Source of the DNA: Amycolatopsis sp. FDAARGOS 1241
GTDB lineage: Bacteria; Actinomycetota; Actinomycetes; Mycobacteriales; Pseudonocardiaceae
DNA: 64,000 nucleotides
Direction of reading: 5' to 3'
Assembly: GCF_016889705.1 (NCBI RefSeq)
Contig: NZ_CP069526.1
Coordinates: 3,348,001 to 3,412,000 of the forward strand
The notes beneath the pieces were generated by a model, which had not been told where the DNA came from, did no database searches, and saw nothing but the letters and a program-made list of their open reading frames with translations. Below, piece by piece: positions 27,172-35,856 of the stretch (positions are counted from its first letter, which is position 1; each line of letters begins with the position of its first letter). Made by a program: the position numbers and the translations under genes.

Positions 27172-28209
27172 TTACCCCGGCGGAGGCGGGAACTCCGCGC
27201 GGACGCCGAGCAGCCGCACCGGCTTGCCGAGCTCGAACATCCCCAGCACCTCGTGGGCCGCGCGGCCGATGGCGGCGGCGTCGGACGTCGGCTCGGGCAG
27301 CGTGACGCTGTGCGTGTGGGTGAAAAACGGCGCGAACCGCACCTTCACCGCCACGCGGGCCGCGGGGCGGCCCTCCTCGGCGACGTCGGCCGCGACGCGC
27401 TGGGCAAGCCCGTCGACCTCGTCGGCGATGCGGCCCGGATCGGTGAGGTCTTGCTGGAAGGTCGTTTCCCTGCCGCGTGAGCGGACCACGTACGGGGTGG
27501 CGGTGACCTCGGCGTCGCTGACGCCGCCCGCGAGCAGCCGGTACCACGGGCCGAGCCGCGGGCCGAAGCGCGCGGCCAGGTCTTCGGGGTCGGCGCCGGC
27601 CAGCTGCAGCACCGTGGTGAGCCCGGCTTCGGCGAGCTTCTTCGCGGTCTTGCGCCCGATGCCCCACAGGGCGTCGGTGGGCCGCTCGGCCATCACGGCC
27701 CACCAGTTCTCCCGCGTGAGCCGGTAGATGCCGGCGGGTTTGGCGAAGCCGGTGGCGAGCTTGGCGCGCAGCTTGTTGTCGCCGATCCCGACGGAGCACG
27801 ACAGGCCGGTCTCTTCCTGCACCGCGTGGCGGATATCGGCGGCGAAGGCCTCCGGATCGGCGGTGGTCACGCCGAGGAAGGCCTCATCCCAGCCGAGGAC
27901 CTCGACGACGGCCGGGAACTGCCGCAGCCGCGCCATGACCCGCTCGGAGACCTCCTGGTAAGCGGGGGCGTCGGTGGCGAGGAAGACGGCATCGGGGCAG
28001 CGCTTCGCGGCCAGGCGCAAGGGCATGCCGGACTGGATGCCGAATACGCGGGCTTCGTAGGAAGCGGTGGCCACGACGGCGCGTTCGGAGGGGTCGCCGT
28101 TCCCGCCGACGACGACCGGGCGGTTGCGGAGTTCGGGGTGGCGGGCGATCTCGACGGCGGCGATGAACTGGTCGAGATCGACGTGGAGGACCCAGGTGGT
28201 GGTGGGCAC
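27172..28209 (-). CDS. Y-family DNA polymerase (DinB/Pol IV type)
   Basis: This is a 345-residue translesion polymerase. Motifs include the palm aspartate in HVDLDQFIAAVE near the start, the fingers segment ATASYEARVFGIQSGMPL, the second acidic pair in VLGWDEAFLGV, the helix-hairpin-helix region LWGIGRKTAKKLAEAG and a little-finger domain to the end. HVDLDQF and GWDEAF differ from the classical HVDMDAF and SIDEAF and match a divergent actinobacterial DinB branch. The GTG start at 28209 (VPTTTWVLHVDLDQF) removes a 69-codon low-complexity upstream reading. It is one of three DNA repair genes in the window. Confidence 0.92.
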   Translation of the reverse strand: MPTTTWVLHVDLDQFIAAVEIARHPELRNRPVVVGGNGDPSERAVVATASYEARVFGIQSGMPLRLAAKRCPDAVFLATDAPAYQEVSERVMARLRQFPAVVEVLGWDEAFLGVTTADPEAFAADIRHAVQEETGLSCSVGIGDNKLRAKLATGFAKPAGIYRLTRENWWAVMAERPTDALWGIGRKTAKKLAEAGLTTVLQLAGADPEDLAARFGPRLGPWYRLLAGGVSDAEVTATPYVVRSRGRETTFQQDLTDPGRIADEVDGLAQRVAADVAEEGRPAARVAVKVRFAPFFTHTHSVTLPEPTSDAAAIGRAAHEVLGMFELGKPVRLLGVRAEFPPPPG

Positions 28210-28632
28210 GGGATCCAGTGTGCGGGGTTGGGGTGGGGTTGTGCACGTATGTGGTGCTGGGGTGGGGGTGTGGGTGGCTTGTTGTGCTGGGGGGGCGGCT
28301 TGTTGTCTTGAGGAGGCGCGGCTTGTTGCGCTGGGGAGTGGCCGGCTCGTCGCGCTGGCGCGCGACGTTGCGCCGGATCGGAAACCCACTGGGGCACCCC
28401 GATTTTTGATTGTCACCGCGTGGAAAGCGGGGATCGAGGTGCAGGGGCGGGTCTGGCTGTGTGGTGGGGTGCGTCGTCGGGTGGCGGTGGGTGGGGTGAG
28501 CGCGTGGTGAGGTTGCGTAGGGCAGCGGGGGGCAGGCGTGGGTGAAGGGTGCGGTGCGTAGCCCGGTGCGGTGGGCAGCGGTGGGCCGGTGGGTGAGTGG
28601 TCGCGTGGCGGTCGCAGCTGCGGTGCGTCGGA
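28210..28632. other. Strand-asymmetric G-rich intergenic stretch with short direct repeats
   Basis: No convincing gene is seen here. The plus strand is strongly G/T-rich, with runs GGGG-TT-GGGG-T-GGGG at 28224-28238 and GGGG-T-GGGGG-TGT-GGG at about 28259-28274, which could fold as a G-quadruplex. Three imperfect units beginning GGCTTGTTG start at 28276, 28297 and 28320 (spacing 21 and 23). The stretch lies in the promoter region of the DinB-type gene. Confidence 0.5.
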
Positions 28633-28902
28633 TCAGCCGTGGCTGTGGCCGCCGATGATGTGGAGGGCGACGCCGCCGCCGACGGCCAGGAGGGCGCCCA
28701 GGGTGAGGGCGGGGCTGGTGGTCACGAGGCCGCCGACGAGGAACGCCACGGCGGCCAGGTCGAACAGCACCGCCATCACGGTCGCGGCCAGGCGGTTCGG
28801 GGCGGGTTTGCCCCGAGTCAGGGCCGCCGCCAGTGCGGGGTCGCTGACTTCGAACCAGCGCTCGATCTTGTCCAGCTCGCTGCGTTCCTCGTGACTGAGC
28901 AT
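28633..28902 (-). CDS. DUF3040 domain membrane protein
   Basis: This is an 89-residue protein starting MLSHEERSELDKIERWF, the signature opening of DUF3040, followed by a short linker and two membrane helices (about 40-59 and 62-82) and a tail GGHSHG. The family is found in many actinobacteria and its role is unknown. The ATG start at 28902 follows AAGGAG at good spacing. An upstream in-frame reading exists but crosses the broken beta-helix gene. A GTATA-N6-TATAC element lies 103 bases upstream. Confidence 0.9.
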   Translation of the reverse strand: MLSHEERSELDKIERWFEVSDPALAAALTRGKPAPNRLAATVMAVLFDLAAVAFLVGGLVTTSPALTLGALLAVGGGVALHIIGGHSHG

Positions 28903-29004
28903 GGAGGTCTCCTTCGGCGGCGCGCCTGCCGGTGTGTTCGGCAAGTACCCGCACGCGCGGTGCGCCAACCGCTCCGGAGCGGATTCACCCGGGTGTTCGC
29001 CGTC

Positions 29005-29020
29005 GTATAACGGCCTATAC
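29005..29020. promoter_or_regulatory. GTATA-N6-TATAC inverted repeat (copy 1)
   Basis: GTATAACGGCCTATAC lies 103 bases before the DUF3040 start. The same element with a different centre occurs at 35809-35824 before the TauE-like gene. Two AT-rich copies with identical arms in such a GC-rich sequence suggest a shared binding site or a promoter -10 region (TATAAC). Confidence 0.45.
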
Positions 29021-29128
29021 GTCGATTCATGGGTCGCCGGCTGGAGTCCGGGGTCCACTGTGGATCCTTGATCGGCCGGACGAGTGACTGCGGCGCTCAC
29101 GCTGCGAAGCGCGGGTGCCGGCCGGTTC

Positions 29129-29500
29129 TCATTGTCCGCCCACGGGAACCGGCACGGCTCGCAGGCCGGTTCGGGGCCGACGCAGCTCCGGCGTGACGAA
29201 CGGTCGAGCCCAACCTCGCAGTGACTGGCCGGGTCGGCGTGGTTCCCGTCGACGTGTGCGCCCGTCGAGCCGGTCGCGAGCCCGCTCGCTTGGTCGGGCC
29301 CCGCGGCGAAGGTGTTGCCGGTGAGGGTGGCGTCCTGGACGTCTTCGAACGTCAGCGCCTGCGACGCCTTGATGGTCTCGCAGTAGTTGTCCTTCATGAC
29401 GAAGTCCGTGGTGTGTCCCTTGCCGACGTTCAGGGCCTCGGCCATGAGGCACGTGTTGGCCGATCTTTTCGCAGCGGTTGTCCTCCATGCGCAACCCGCA
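29129..29500 (-). pseudogene. Right-handed beta-helix (pectate lyase-like) gene fragment
   Basis: This is the remains of a repetitive beta-helix protein. One frame ends RMEDNRCEKIG. Another continues ANTCLMAEALNVGKGHTTDF, VMKDNYCETIKASQALTFED and ATLTGNTFAAGP, with the regular N-x-[FYC] turns of parallel beta-helices. The two frames meet near 29460, where GGCC would become GGCGCC by adding two bases. No start codon or upstream part is present, and the exact C-terminus is unclear. It is probably a truncated extracellular protein, and the boundaries are approximate. Confidence 0.5.
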
Positions 29501-29619
29501 GCGTAAGGGCGCCGCCGGGACCCGTCCCGGGTTCGGGCCGCTTCCTGCTCGCGGACGCGATGCAGTATCGTTACTGCGAGTTACCACACTGAGGTCCGAC
29601 CACGCCGAGGGGAGCGTCG

Positions 29620-31443
29620 GTGCAGGGTGACCAGCTGATCGCGCAGCGTTATCGACTGCTCGAGCGGATCGGCACCGGCGGCATGGGCGTGGTCTGGCGT
29701 GCGCGCGACGAGCAGCTCGACCGCGTGGTGGCGGTCAAGCAGGCCCGGCTTTCCGACGCGGTGAGCGGCCGCACCCTGCGGCGTGAGGCGCGGCTCGCCG
29801 CCGGGGTGCAGCACCCGAACGTGGTCACCTTCTTCGACGTGGTGGCCGATGGCGACGAGCTGTGGCTGGTGATGGAGTACGTCCCGTCGCGCAGCCTCGC
29901 CGAGCTGCTGACCGAGCGAAGCAGCCTGCCGGTGCGCACGGTCGCGGAGATCGGCGTGCAGGTCGCGGCGGCGCTGGCCGCGGTCCACGAACGCGGCATC
30001 GTGCACCGCGACGTGAAGCCCGGCAACGTCCTGATCACCGACGACGGCCGCGCGAAGCTCACCGACTTCGGCATCTCCCGCTCGGTCCGCACCGACGAGA
30101 CGCTCACCGACTCGCCGCTCATCGGCGGCACCCCGGGCTATCTCGCGCCGGAGGTCGCGCAGGGGCACGCGCCGACGCCCGCGTCGGACGTCTTCTCGTT
30201 GGGCGCCACGCTGTTCGCCGCCGCCGAGGGGGTGCCGCCCTTCGGTGGCGGCAACGAGTACGCGACGATCCACCGCGCCGCGGAGGGCGCCGTGCCGCAG
30301 CCGCGCCAGGCGAGCGATCTCGCGCCGGCGCTCGCCGCGCTGATGCGTTCCGCGCCCGCGGACCGGCCCACCGCCGCCGCCGCGCACGACCTCCTCGCGG
30401 CGGGGCTCGACGGGCTCCCGGCCGCGGCGCCGCTGCGCCCCGCCGGTGGCCGCCGACGCGGGCTGGTGCTCGCCGGGGTGACCGTCGCGGCGGTCGTGGT
30501 GCTCGCCGGCGTCGCGCTGATCGTGGTGCACGGCAAGGGAAAACCGGGGACCCCCGCCGCCGGCGCGGGCGCGTCCGCCGGACCCGCGAAGCTCGGGATC
30601 GGGCGCGATCCGCGCTCGGGCGACCCGTGCCGGCTCGTCGACCCGGCGCCGCTGAAGCCCTTCGGCGACCCCGAGGTGGACCCGGACTACGGCAACTTCG
30701 ACCGCTGCGACGTGATCATCCACCGCCCTGGCGACGACGTGCAGGCCGACGTGAAGGTAGAGCTGCAGGACGCGCCCGCGGACAAAGCGGCGCCCGAGGG
30801 ACAGCGCACGCGCTCGGCTCCGTTCGACGTGTTCGGCGACCCCGCGCAGGACGGCGACTGCGTGCGCCTGATCCGGCTGCAGGACGGCTACCTCGTGCGC
30901 GTGACCATCGCCGACGACCCGGGCGACCACCTCGACGTGTGCCAGGCCGCCGGGGTCGCGGTGGCGTCCGCGACGAAGGTGCTGGCCGCTTCGGGCGTTC
31001 CGGCGCGGGCGACGCCCTGGCCCGCGGGTTCGCTCGCGCGCGTCGACGCCTGCGCGCTGCTCGATCCGGCGACGCTCGGCAGCGCGGCGGGCGTCGCGGC
31101 TCCGGTGCAGGTGGAGCCCGGCTACGGCAACTGGACCTGCGATTGGGACAGCTCGGCTTCGAGCCGCGGGGTCACCGTGATCTTCGACCGCGACCAGCCG
31201 CCGGACGGGGGCACGGGCCAGCTCGTGCAGGTCGCCGGCCACGACGTGTACCTCAAGACCGACGAGTTCGCCGACGACACGTGCCAGGCTCTGCTGGTCT
31301 ACCGCCGGTACACCGACGCGCACGGGGAGGCCGCGGTGGAGCAGCTCAAGGTCGTCGTGCACGGCGACCCGCCCTCGGCCCAGTTGTGCGCGCCGGCCAC
31401 CGCGCTCGCCGGCACCGTCGTCTCGAAGCTGCCGCAGGCATGA
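29620..31443 (+). CDS. Membrane-anchored serine/threonine protein kinase
   Basis: This is a 607-residue eukaryotic-type kinase. The catalytic domain (about 10-265) has the glycine loop GTGGMG, VAVKQA with the ATP lysine, HRDVKPGNV, DFG and APEVAQG, all intact. One membrane helix follows (about 286-305). The outer part (about 320-607) holds two similar halves, each with GDPCRLVDP or DACALLDP near its start and a GYGN or DYGNF motif with cysteines, like DUF3558-type sensor domains. So it probably senses an external signal. GTG 29620 follows GAGGGGAG. Its stop overlaps the next gene as ATGA, and two FHA-domain genes follow, which are likely phosphothreonine-binding partners or substrates. Confidence 0.93.
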   Translation: MQGDQLIAQRYRLLERIGTGGMGVVWRARDEQLDRVVAVKQARLSDAVSGRTLRREARLAAGVQHPNVVTFFDVVADGDELWLVMEYVPSRSLAELLTERSSLPVRTVAEIGVQVAAALAAVHERGIVHRDVKPGNVLITDDGRAKLTDFGISRSVRTDETLTDSPLIGGTPGYLAPEVAQGHAPTPASDVFSLGATLFAAAEGVPPFGGGNEYATIHRAAEGAVPQPRQASDLAPALAALMRSAPADRPTAAAAHDLLAAGLDGLPAAAPLRPAGGRRRGLVLAGVTVAAVVVLAGVALIVVHGKGKPGTPAAGAGASAGPAKLGIGRDPRSGDPCRLVDPAPLKPFGDPEVDPDYGNFDRCDVIIHRPGDDVQADVKVELQDAPADKAAPEGQRTRSAPFDVFGDPAQDGDCVRLIRLQDGYLVRVTIADDPGDHLDVCQAAGVAVASATKVLAASGVPARATPWPAGSLARVDACALLDPATLGSAAGVAAPVQVEPGYGNWTCDWDSSASSRGVTVIFDRDQPPDGGTGQLVQVAGHDVYLKTDEFADDTCQALLVYRRYTDAHGEAAVEQLKVVVHGDPPSAQLCAPATALAGTVVSKLPQA

Positions 31444-32285
31444 CCGCACTGCGCCCCGGCGGCCAGGCCGAACCCCTCGGTGCCGACCACGGCAGCCTCG
31501 CCTACGGCGTGCCGCCCTCGCCGCCCGGCACGATCTTCGCGCTGCCGTCACCGGCGGGATCCGCATGCCGCCGGTGACGGGCGCGAGGTGCTCTTCGGCC
31601 GCAACCGCGAGGACGTGCACGTGTGCGTCGGCGAGGACGACCGCAAGGTCAGCCGCAAGCAGGGGTTCCTCGTGCGCCGCCACGACGCCTGGTGGATGCA
31701 CAACACGGGCCGGCTGCCGATCCGGCTGCCCGGCTCGCGGCTGCTGTTCCCCCAGGAGGAGCCGGTGCCGCTCGCACAGGGCTACACGGCCGTGTTCGTG
31801 CGCGGCTCCGCCGGCCGCGAGCACCTGCTCGAGCTGTACGTGTCGGGCGCGGACGGGCGGCGGCCCGAGTCGCAGCCGCAGGACAGACGGAGCCGCCGCG
31901 CATGTGGCGCCTCAGCCCCGAAGAACGGCTCGTGCTCGTGTCGCTGGCGCAGCGTTACCTGTTGCAGCAGCCGTATCCGCAACCGATGGCGTGGCGGCAG
32001 ATCGCCGAGCAGCTCGCCGAGCTGGAACCGGGCAAGCGCTGGACGCCCAAGCGCGCGGAGCACCTCGTGGTCGCCGTGCGCGCCCGGCTCGCCCGCGCCG
32101 GCGTCGCGGGTCTCACGCGCGAGGAAGTCGGTGAGCCCGTGGGCAACTCCCTCAACGACAACCTCGTGAAGGAACTGCTGCTGTCCACCTCGCTCGTGCC
32201 GCCGGACCTCGCGATGCTCGAACCGGCCGACGACGAAGCCGGTGGTGCGCCCGGTTCGGGAGGGGTCCCGGCAGCGCCTGGTTAG
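31440..32285 (+). pseudogene. FHA-domain protein with helical C-terminal domain, three frameshifts
   Basis: This protein is co-transcribed with the kinase; its ATG overlaps the kinase stop. Read across frames it gives MTALRPGGQAEPL..., then MPPVTG, then an FHA domain (EVLFGRNREDVHVCVGEDD, RKVSRKQGFLVRRHDAWWMH), then a helical domain (LSPEERLVLVSLAQRYLLQQ, RWTPKRAEHLVVAVRARLAR). Frame changes occur near 31547, 31582 and 31884. Adding one base at each (CCGGTC, GGGCCGC, GACCAG) gives 283 codons and a continuous protein closely paralogous to the next gene. FHA domains bind phosphothreonine. Three lesions in one short gene look more like base-call errors than gene decay. Confidence 0.75.
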
Positions 32286-32338
32286 CCTCGCGGGGCGCGG
32301 CGGGCCGGCCCCCGCGCCGGAGCGGGGGAGGGGGCGGT

Positions 32339-33090
32339 GTGACCGGTGCGGGGACGCGGGTGCTGCCCGCCGGGCACCCGAGCCTGGCGCGGGGGTTCGT
32401 GTCCCCGGCGGGCACGCTGGTGGTCCTCGGGCCGGCCGGGGAGTACTGGTGCCGCCGGGTGTGCTGGACCCGGTGACGTTCGGGCGCAACACCGCTGAGG
32501 TGTCCGTGCCGGTGGGGGAGGACGACCGGCGCGTGAGCCGCCGCCACGGCGTGCTGGAGCGCCACCGCGAACGCTGGTGGGTGCGGGCGACCGGCAAGGT
32601 TCCGTTGCGCCTGCCCGAGTCGCGGTTGCTCTTCACCGGCGCCGCGCCGGTGCCGCTGCCGGGCGGCTACCTGCCGCTGTTCGTGCACGGCTCCCGCGGG
32701 CGCGAGCACGTGCTGGAGGTCCACGTCGCCGACGGCCGGCCGGTCGCGCCACCCGTGGCCGACGGCGTGCTCGCCGCCTGGGAACGGCTCGCGCTCATCG
32801 TCGTCGGCCAGAGTTTCCTGCGCTGGGAAGCGCATCCGCGGGTGGTGCCGTTCGAGCGGGCGGCAACCCAGCTCACCGCCCTCGACCCCGCCGGCGGCTG
32901 GACCCCGCGCACGGTGCGCGCCGCGGTCGGCGCAGTGCGCGCCCGCCTCCCCCCGGCGTGCGGCGACGAGCAGCTGCTGACCGGCCTCGTCGCGTCGGCC
33001 GTGCTGGTGCCGCCGGACCTCGCCCTGTTGACCGCCACGGCAGCGTCGCCCGGGGCGTCCGACTGGACACAGAGGACAGTCGGCGAGTAG
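32339..33090 (+). pseudogene. Second FHA-domain protein, paralogue of the previous gene, one frameshift
   Basis: GTG 32339 begins VTGAGTRVLPAGHPSLARGF, VSPAGTLVVLGPAGEY; the frame then breaks near 32446. It resumes LVPPGVLDPVTFGRNTAEVS with an FHA domain (VGEDDRRVSRRHGVLERHRE, then RWWVRATGKVPLRLPESRLL) and the same helical C-terminal domain as its neighbour (LAAWERLALIVVGQSFLRWE). One extra C (TACCTG for TACTG) gives 251 codons. It lies 53 bases after the first paralogue. The kinase-FHA-FHA order suggests a signalling unit in which both FHA proteins read the kinase's phosphorylation. Confidence 0.75.
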
Positions 33091-33157
33091 CGGCGCCGGA
33101 GGTGGTTGTGCCATCGCCCGGGCCGGGACGGACTCCGCGACGGCCGGGTGCCGAGTC

Positions 33158-33637
33158 TCACACCGCCGTTCGCTGCGGCCGATCGGCGCCGCGGAGGTGG
33201 GTGTCGAGGATGTCGAGGGCTTCGCCGAAGGCCGTGAACTGCTCGGGGGTGAGGTGGTCGACGAGGAGTTCACCGACGAGGGCGGCGTGGCCCGCGGCTG
33301 CTTCGCGAAGCTGTGACCAGCCGAGATCCGTGAGGAACGCGATCACGCCCCGGTCATCGGATTCGCACGAGCGGCGGCCGACGAGCCCGGTTTTCTCCAG
33401 CTGCCCGACCTGGTAGCTCAAGCCGCTCTTCGACGTCAGCGCGGCGCCGGCCAGCTCCGTCATCCGCAGCGCGCCGCCGGCGGCGGCGAGGCGGGCCAGA
33501 ACTTCGTACTGTGGGTGTGAAAGCCCCGCGTCGTCGCGCAACTGCTGTTCGACGCGACGGTTGAGCTGCGAGGTCACCGCCAGGAAGGCCTGCCAGGTCT
33601 GCAGCTGGCGATCCGTGAGCCATCGGGGTTCGGCCAT
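33158..33637 (-). CDS. MarR-family transcriptional regulator
   Basis: This is a 159-residue winged-helix regulator. The core reads LSHPQYEVLARLAAAGGALR, MTELAGAALTSKSGLSYQVGQ and the wing LVGRRSCESDDRGVIAFLTD, with dimer helices at both ends. It is divergent from ribA with 98 bases between the starts, which hold two matching AT-rich palindromes 40 bases apart. It probably represses itself and ribA. Ligand unknown; a flavin-pathway compound or an aromatic acid are possibilities that the sequence cannot separate. Confidence 0.92.
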   Translation of the reverse strand: MAEPRWLTDRQLQTWQAFLAVTSQLNRRVEQQLRDDAGLSHPQYEVLARLAAAGGALRMTELAGAALTSKSGLSYQVGQLEKTGLVGRRSCESDDRGVIAFLTDLGWSQLREAAAGHAALVGELLVDHLTPEQFTAFGEALDILDTHLRGADRPQRTAV

Positions 33638-33658
33638 GCACCCATGGTAACGCAGGTT

Positions 33659-33712
33659 GTTCCAATTTGAACGTTGTTGTAGGGTCGGTCGAGTCGTGGT
33701 TCGAATTTGAAC
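33659..33712. promoter_or_regulatory. Twin operators GTTCnAATTTGAAC between marR and ribA
   Basis: GTTCCAATTTGAAC at 33659-33672 and GTTCGAATTTGAAC at 33699-33712 differ at one base and lie exactly 40 bases apart, about four helix turns, so they face the same side of the DNA. Each has GTTC/GAAC arms around an AT-rich centre. They flank the divergent promoters, and the AT content stands out sharply. They fit two MarR dimer sites. Confidence 0.75.
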
Positions 33713-33735
33713 TACCTGGGAGAACGGAGCGGTCG

Positions 33736-34371
33736 ATGGCCACAGCAGCGGAGGTGCGTACGCGGGTGCGGATCCCGCTGCGGCTGGGCGAGGACTTCGA
33801 GGTCGACGCGGAGGCCGTCACGTTCCGGGGGCTCACCGACGGGCTGGAGCACCTGGCATTCGTGCTGGGCGAGCCCGGTGACGTCCCGCTCGTGCGGCTG
33901 CACTCCGAGTGCCTCACCGGTGACGTCTTCGGCTCGGCCCGTTGTGACTGCGGCCCGCAGCTGCGCGAGTCCGTCGCGCGGATCTCCGAGGCCGGCGGCT
34001 ACCTGCTGTACCTGCGCCAAGAGGGCCGCGGCATTGGTCTGTACAACAAGCTCGACGCGTACGCCCTGCAGGACAGCGGCCTCGACACGTACGCGGCCAA
34101 CGCGGCGCTCGGCCTGCCCGAGGACGCCCGCGACTACACCGCCGCCGCGCAGATGCTCCTCGCGCTCGGGGTGCGGAAGCTCGACTTGCTGTCGAACAAC
34201 CCGGACAAGGCCGCGCAGCTGACCGCGCACGGTCTCGAGGTGCACGAGCGAGTGCGCACCGGCGTGTTCGCGACCGAGACCAACGTCCGCTACCTGCGCG
34301 CGAAGATCGAGCACACCGGTCACAGCCTCACGCTGCCGAAGGGTTTCGGGCACGCCGGCATCGCCAGTTGA
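33736..34371 (+). CDS. ribA: GTP cyclohydrolase II
   Basis: This enzyme opens GTP to start riboflavin synthesis, releasing formate and pyrophosphate. The 211-residue stand-alone protein has the zinc site ECLTGDVFGSARCDCG with three cysteines, the GTP-binding YLRQEGRGIGLYNKLDAYAL, and the late motif DLLSNNPDK (usual LMTNNPxK). There is no DHBP synthase domain, unlike the fused RibBA of the housekeeping operon, so this is likely an extra copy serving a special flavin or deazaflavin-type pathway. ATG 33736 is preferred to an earlier in-frame ATG at 33667 that lies within the operator region. It is probably under MarR control. Confidence 0.94.
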   Translation: MATAAEVRTRVRIPLRLGEDFEVDAEAVTFRGLTDGLEHLAFVLGEPGDVPLVRLHSECLTGDVFGSARCDCGPQLRESVARISEAGGYLLYLRQEGRGIGLYNKLDAYALQDSGLDTYAANAALGLPEDARDYTAAAQMLLALGVRKLDLLSNNPDKAAQLTAHGLEVHERVRTGVFATETNVRYLRAKIEHTGHSLTLPKGFGHAGIAS

Positions 34372-34701
34372 CGTCGCGTCCGCCGGCTCGAATGGTCCAT
34401 CGAGGCCTGCCGGCCGGCCGCACGTGCGCCGCCGCAGTCGTGAATGGACAGGATCGGCAACGCGTAGCCGCGGGGCCTCGTCCTGCAAGGGCGGGCCGCG
34501 CCGCTGCATGACCTGTCGCGTGGATGCGGCAGCCGCTTCACCGAGGTCATCGCGATGATCAGTGGCGTACAGTCGCTCGACGCGCCCGCGGCCGGCCGGC
34601 GGAGTCCGCGCGCAGCGGAGACCGTGAATCCGGCGCAAACCGTTTGCTGTGCGCGGTTTTCCACTGAGGAGCGAGCCTGGGTGGACACCAACCCACCGGA
34701 G
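34372..34701. other. Intergenic region, no feature seen
   Basis: The 330 bases between ribA and the convergent LacI gene hold no ORF with supporting motif, no clear tRNA and no long repeat. A few weak GC-rich inverted repeats (such as GGCCTGCCGGCCGGCC near 34405) could serve as a terminator, but none is convincing. Confidence 0.4.
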
Positions 34702-35679
34702 TCAGGGCGCCGATTCGCGCACCACGAGCTCGCTCGGCAGCACCGTCGTCCCGCCCAGCGGCGCGCCGCCGGTAAGCCGGTCGAGGAGCTTGCGCGCCGC
34801 GGTTTCACCGAGGGCGCGCAGTGGCCGGCGGACGGTCGTGAGTCCCATGACCTCGGCGAGCGGGGTGTCGCCGAACCCGGCCACGGCGACCGTCTCCGGG
34901 ACCGCGCGGCCCGCTTCGCGCAGACCGGTCAGCACTCCGGCGGCCAGGGCGTCGTCGCACGCGAACACCGCGTCGAAGCCGAGGCCGGCGGCGAGGAGTC
35001 TGCGCACGGCCAGCCGCCCGCCCGCCACGGTGAGGTCGGCTTCGGTCACGGCGGGTTCGCCCAGTGGCATCCCGGTTTCGGCCAGTGCCGCGCGGAAGCC
35101 CGCGAGCCGGCGGCCGGTGACCGCGGCCGGGCCGGTCACCACGGCGACGCGCCGCCGGCCGCGCGCCAGGAAATGGCGGGCCACGGCGGCCGCGCCGGCG
35201 GGGTCGTCCGCGGAGACCGACGCCAGCGTGGGGTGCGTCCCGTCGACCACGACCACGGGCAGGTCCGAATCGCGCAGCGCGTCGAGGTCCGTGACGGCGG
35301 GCGGGGGAGCGACCAGCAGCAGCCCGTCGAACGCGCGCGCCCGCACCTGGTGCCCGAAGCGCTCGAGCGACTCCTCGCCGCGATTCGTGGTGCCCAGCAG
35401 CAGGCCGTGGTCGTTCGCTTCGACGGCGTCGGCGATCGCCTGCAGCACCTCGCCCATGCCCGGCGGCGACAGTCCGGGCACGAGGACACCGACCAGCCCG
35501 GTGCGGCCCTTCGCCAGCCCGACCGCGCCGGCGCTCGGGATGTACCCGGTGGCGGCGATGACCTCGCGCACGCGTACGGCGGTCGCGGCGTCCACGTCGG
35601 ACTTGTTGTTGAGCACCCGGGACACGGTCGTCTTGCTCACCCGCGCGCGGCGGGCGACCTCGGCGATCGTGACGCGCAT
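34702..35679 (-). CDS. LacI-family transcriptional regulator
   Basis: This is a 325-residue repressor. The N-terminal helix-turn-helix and hinge read VTIAEVARRARVSKTTVSRV, LNNKSDVDAATAVRVREVIA then ATGYIPSAGAVGL. The rest (about 60-325) is a periplasmic-binding-protein-like sugar sensor with VGVLVPGLSPPGMGEVLQAI and FDAVFACDDALAAGVLTGLR. The start ATG 35679 follows GGAGGACCT. No sugar transporter or glycosidase is adjacent; the divergent neighbour is a TauE/SafE-type permease. The effector and targets are unknown. LacI proteins usually bind palindromes near their own promoters. Confidence 0.94.
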   Translation of the reverse strand: MRVTIAEVARRARVSKTTVSRVLNNKSDVDAATAVRVREVIAATGYIPSAGAVGLAKGRTGLVGVLVPGLSPPGMGEVLQAIADAVEANDHGLLLGTTNRGEESLERFGHQVRARAFDGLLLVAPPPAVTDLDALRDSDLPVVVVDGTHPTLASVSADDPAGAAAVARHFLARGRRRVAVVTGPAAVTGRRLAGFRAALAETGMPLGEPAVTEADLTVAGGRLAVRRLLAAGLGFDAVFACDDALAAGVLTGLREAGRAVPETVAVAGFGDTPLAEVMGLTTVRRPLRALGETAARKLLDRLTGGAPLGGTTVLPSELVVRESAP

Positions 35680-35808
35680 AGGTCCTCCCGCGGAGCCCGT
35701 CCACCGGGCGCCGTCGTCCGGGCTGGCGGCCTCTCTTCCAAAATTACCCGTGTTCGGGGCCCCGGCCGGGCGTCCGTTCGGCGGTGTCCGTTCCGCCGGA
35801 CGTGACAT

Positions 35809-35824
35809 GTATAACAACCTATAC
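35809..35824. promoter_or_regulatory. GTATA-N6-TATAC inverted repeat (copy 2)
   Basis: GTATAACAACCTATAC lies 33 bases before the TauE-like start, where a -10 region would be, and 130 bases from the LacI start. It matches the element at 29005-29020 in both arms and shares AAC/CC in the spacer. Confidence 0.45.
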
Positions 35825-35856
35825 GGTGACGCTCCGCCGCGTGTTCTCATGTCCGC

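Noticed and set aside
28276..28340. CRISPR-like array
   Set aside because: Three imperfect 9-base units with no spacers of constant size and no cas genes.
31440..32285. Programmed ribosomal frameshifting in the FHA gene
   Set aside because: Three separate shifts without slippery sequences or conserved structures, and similar breaks in unrelated genes, fit base deletions better.
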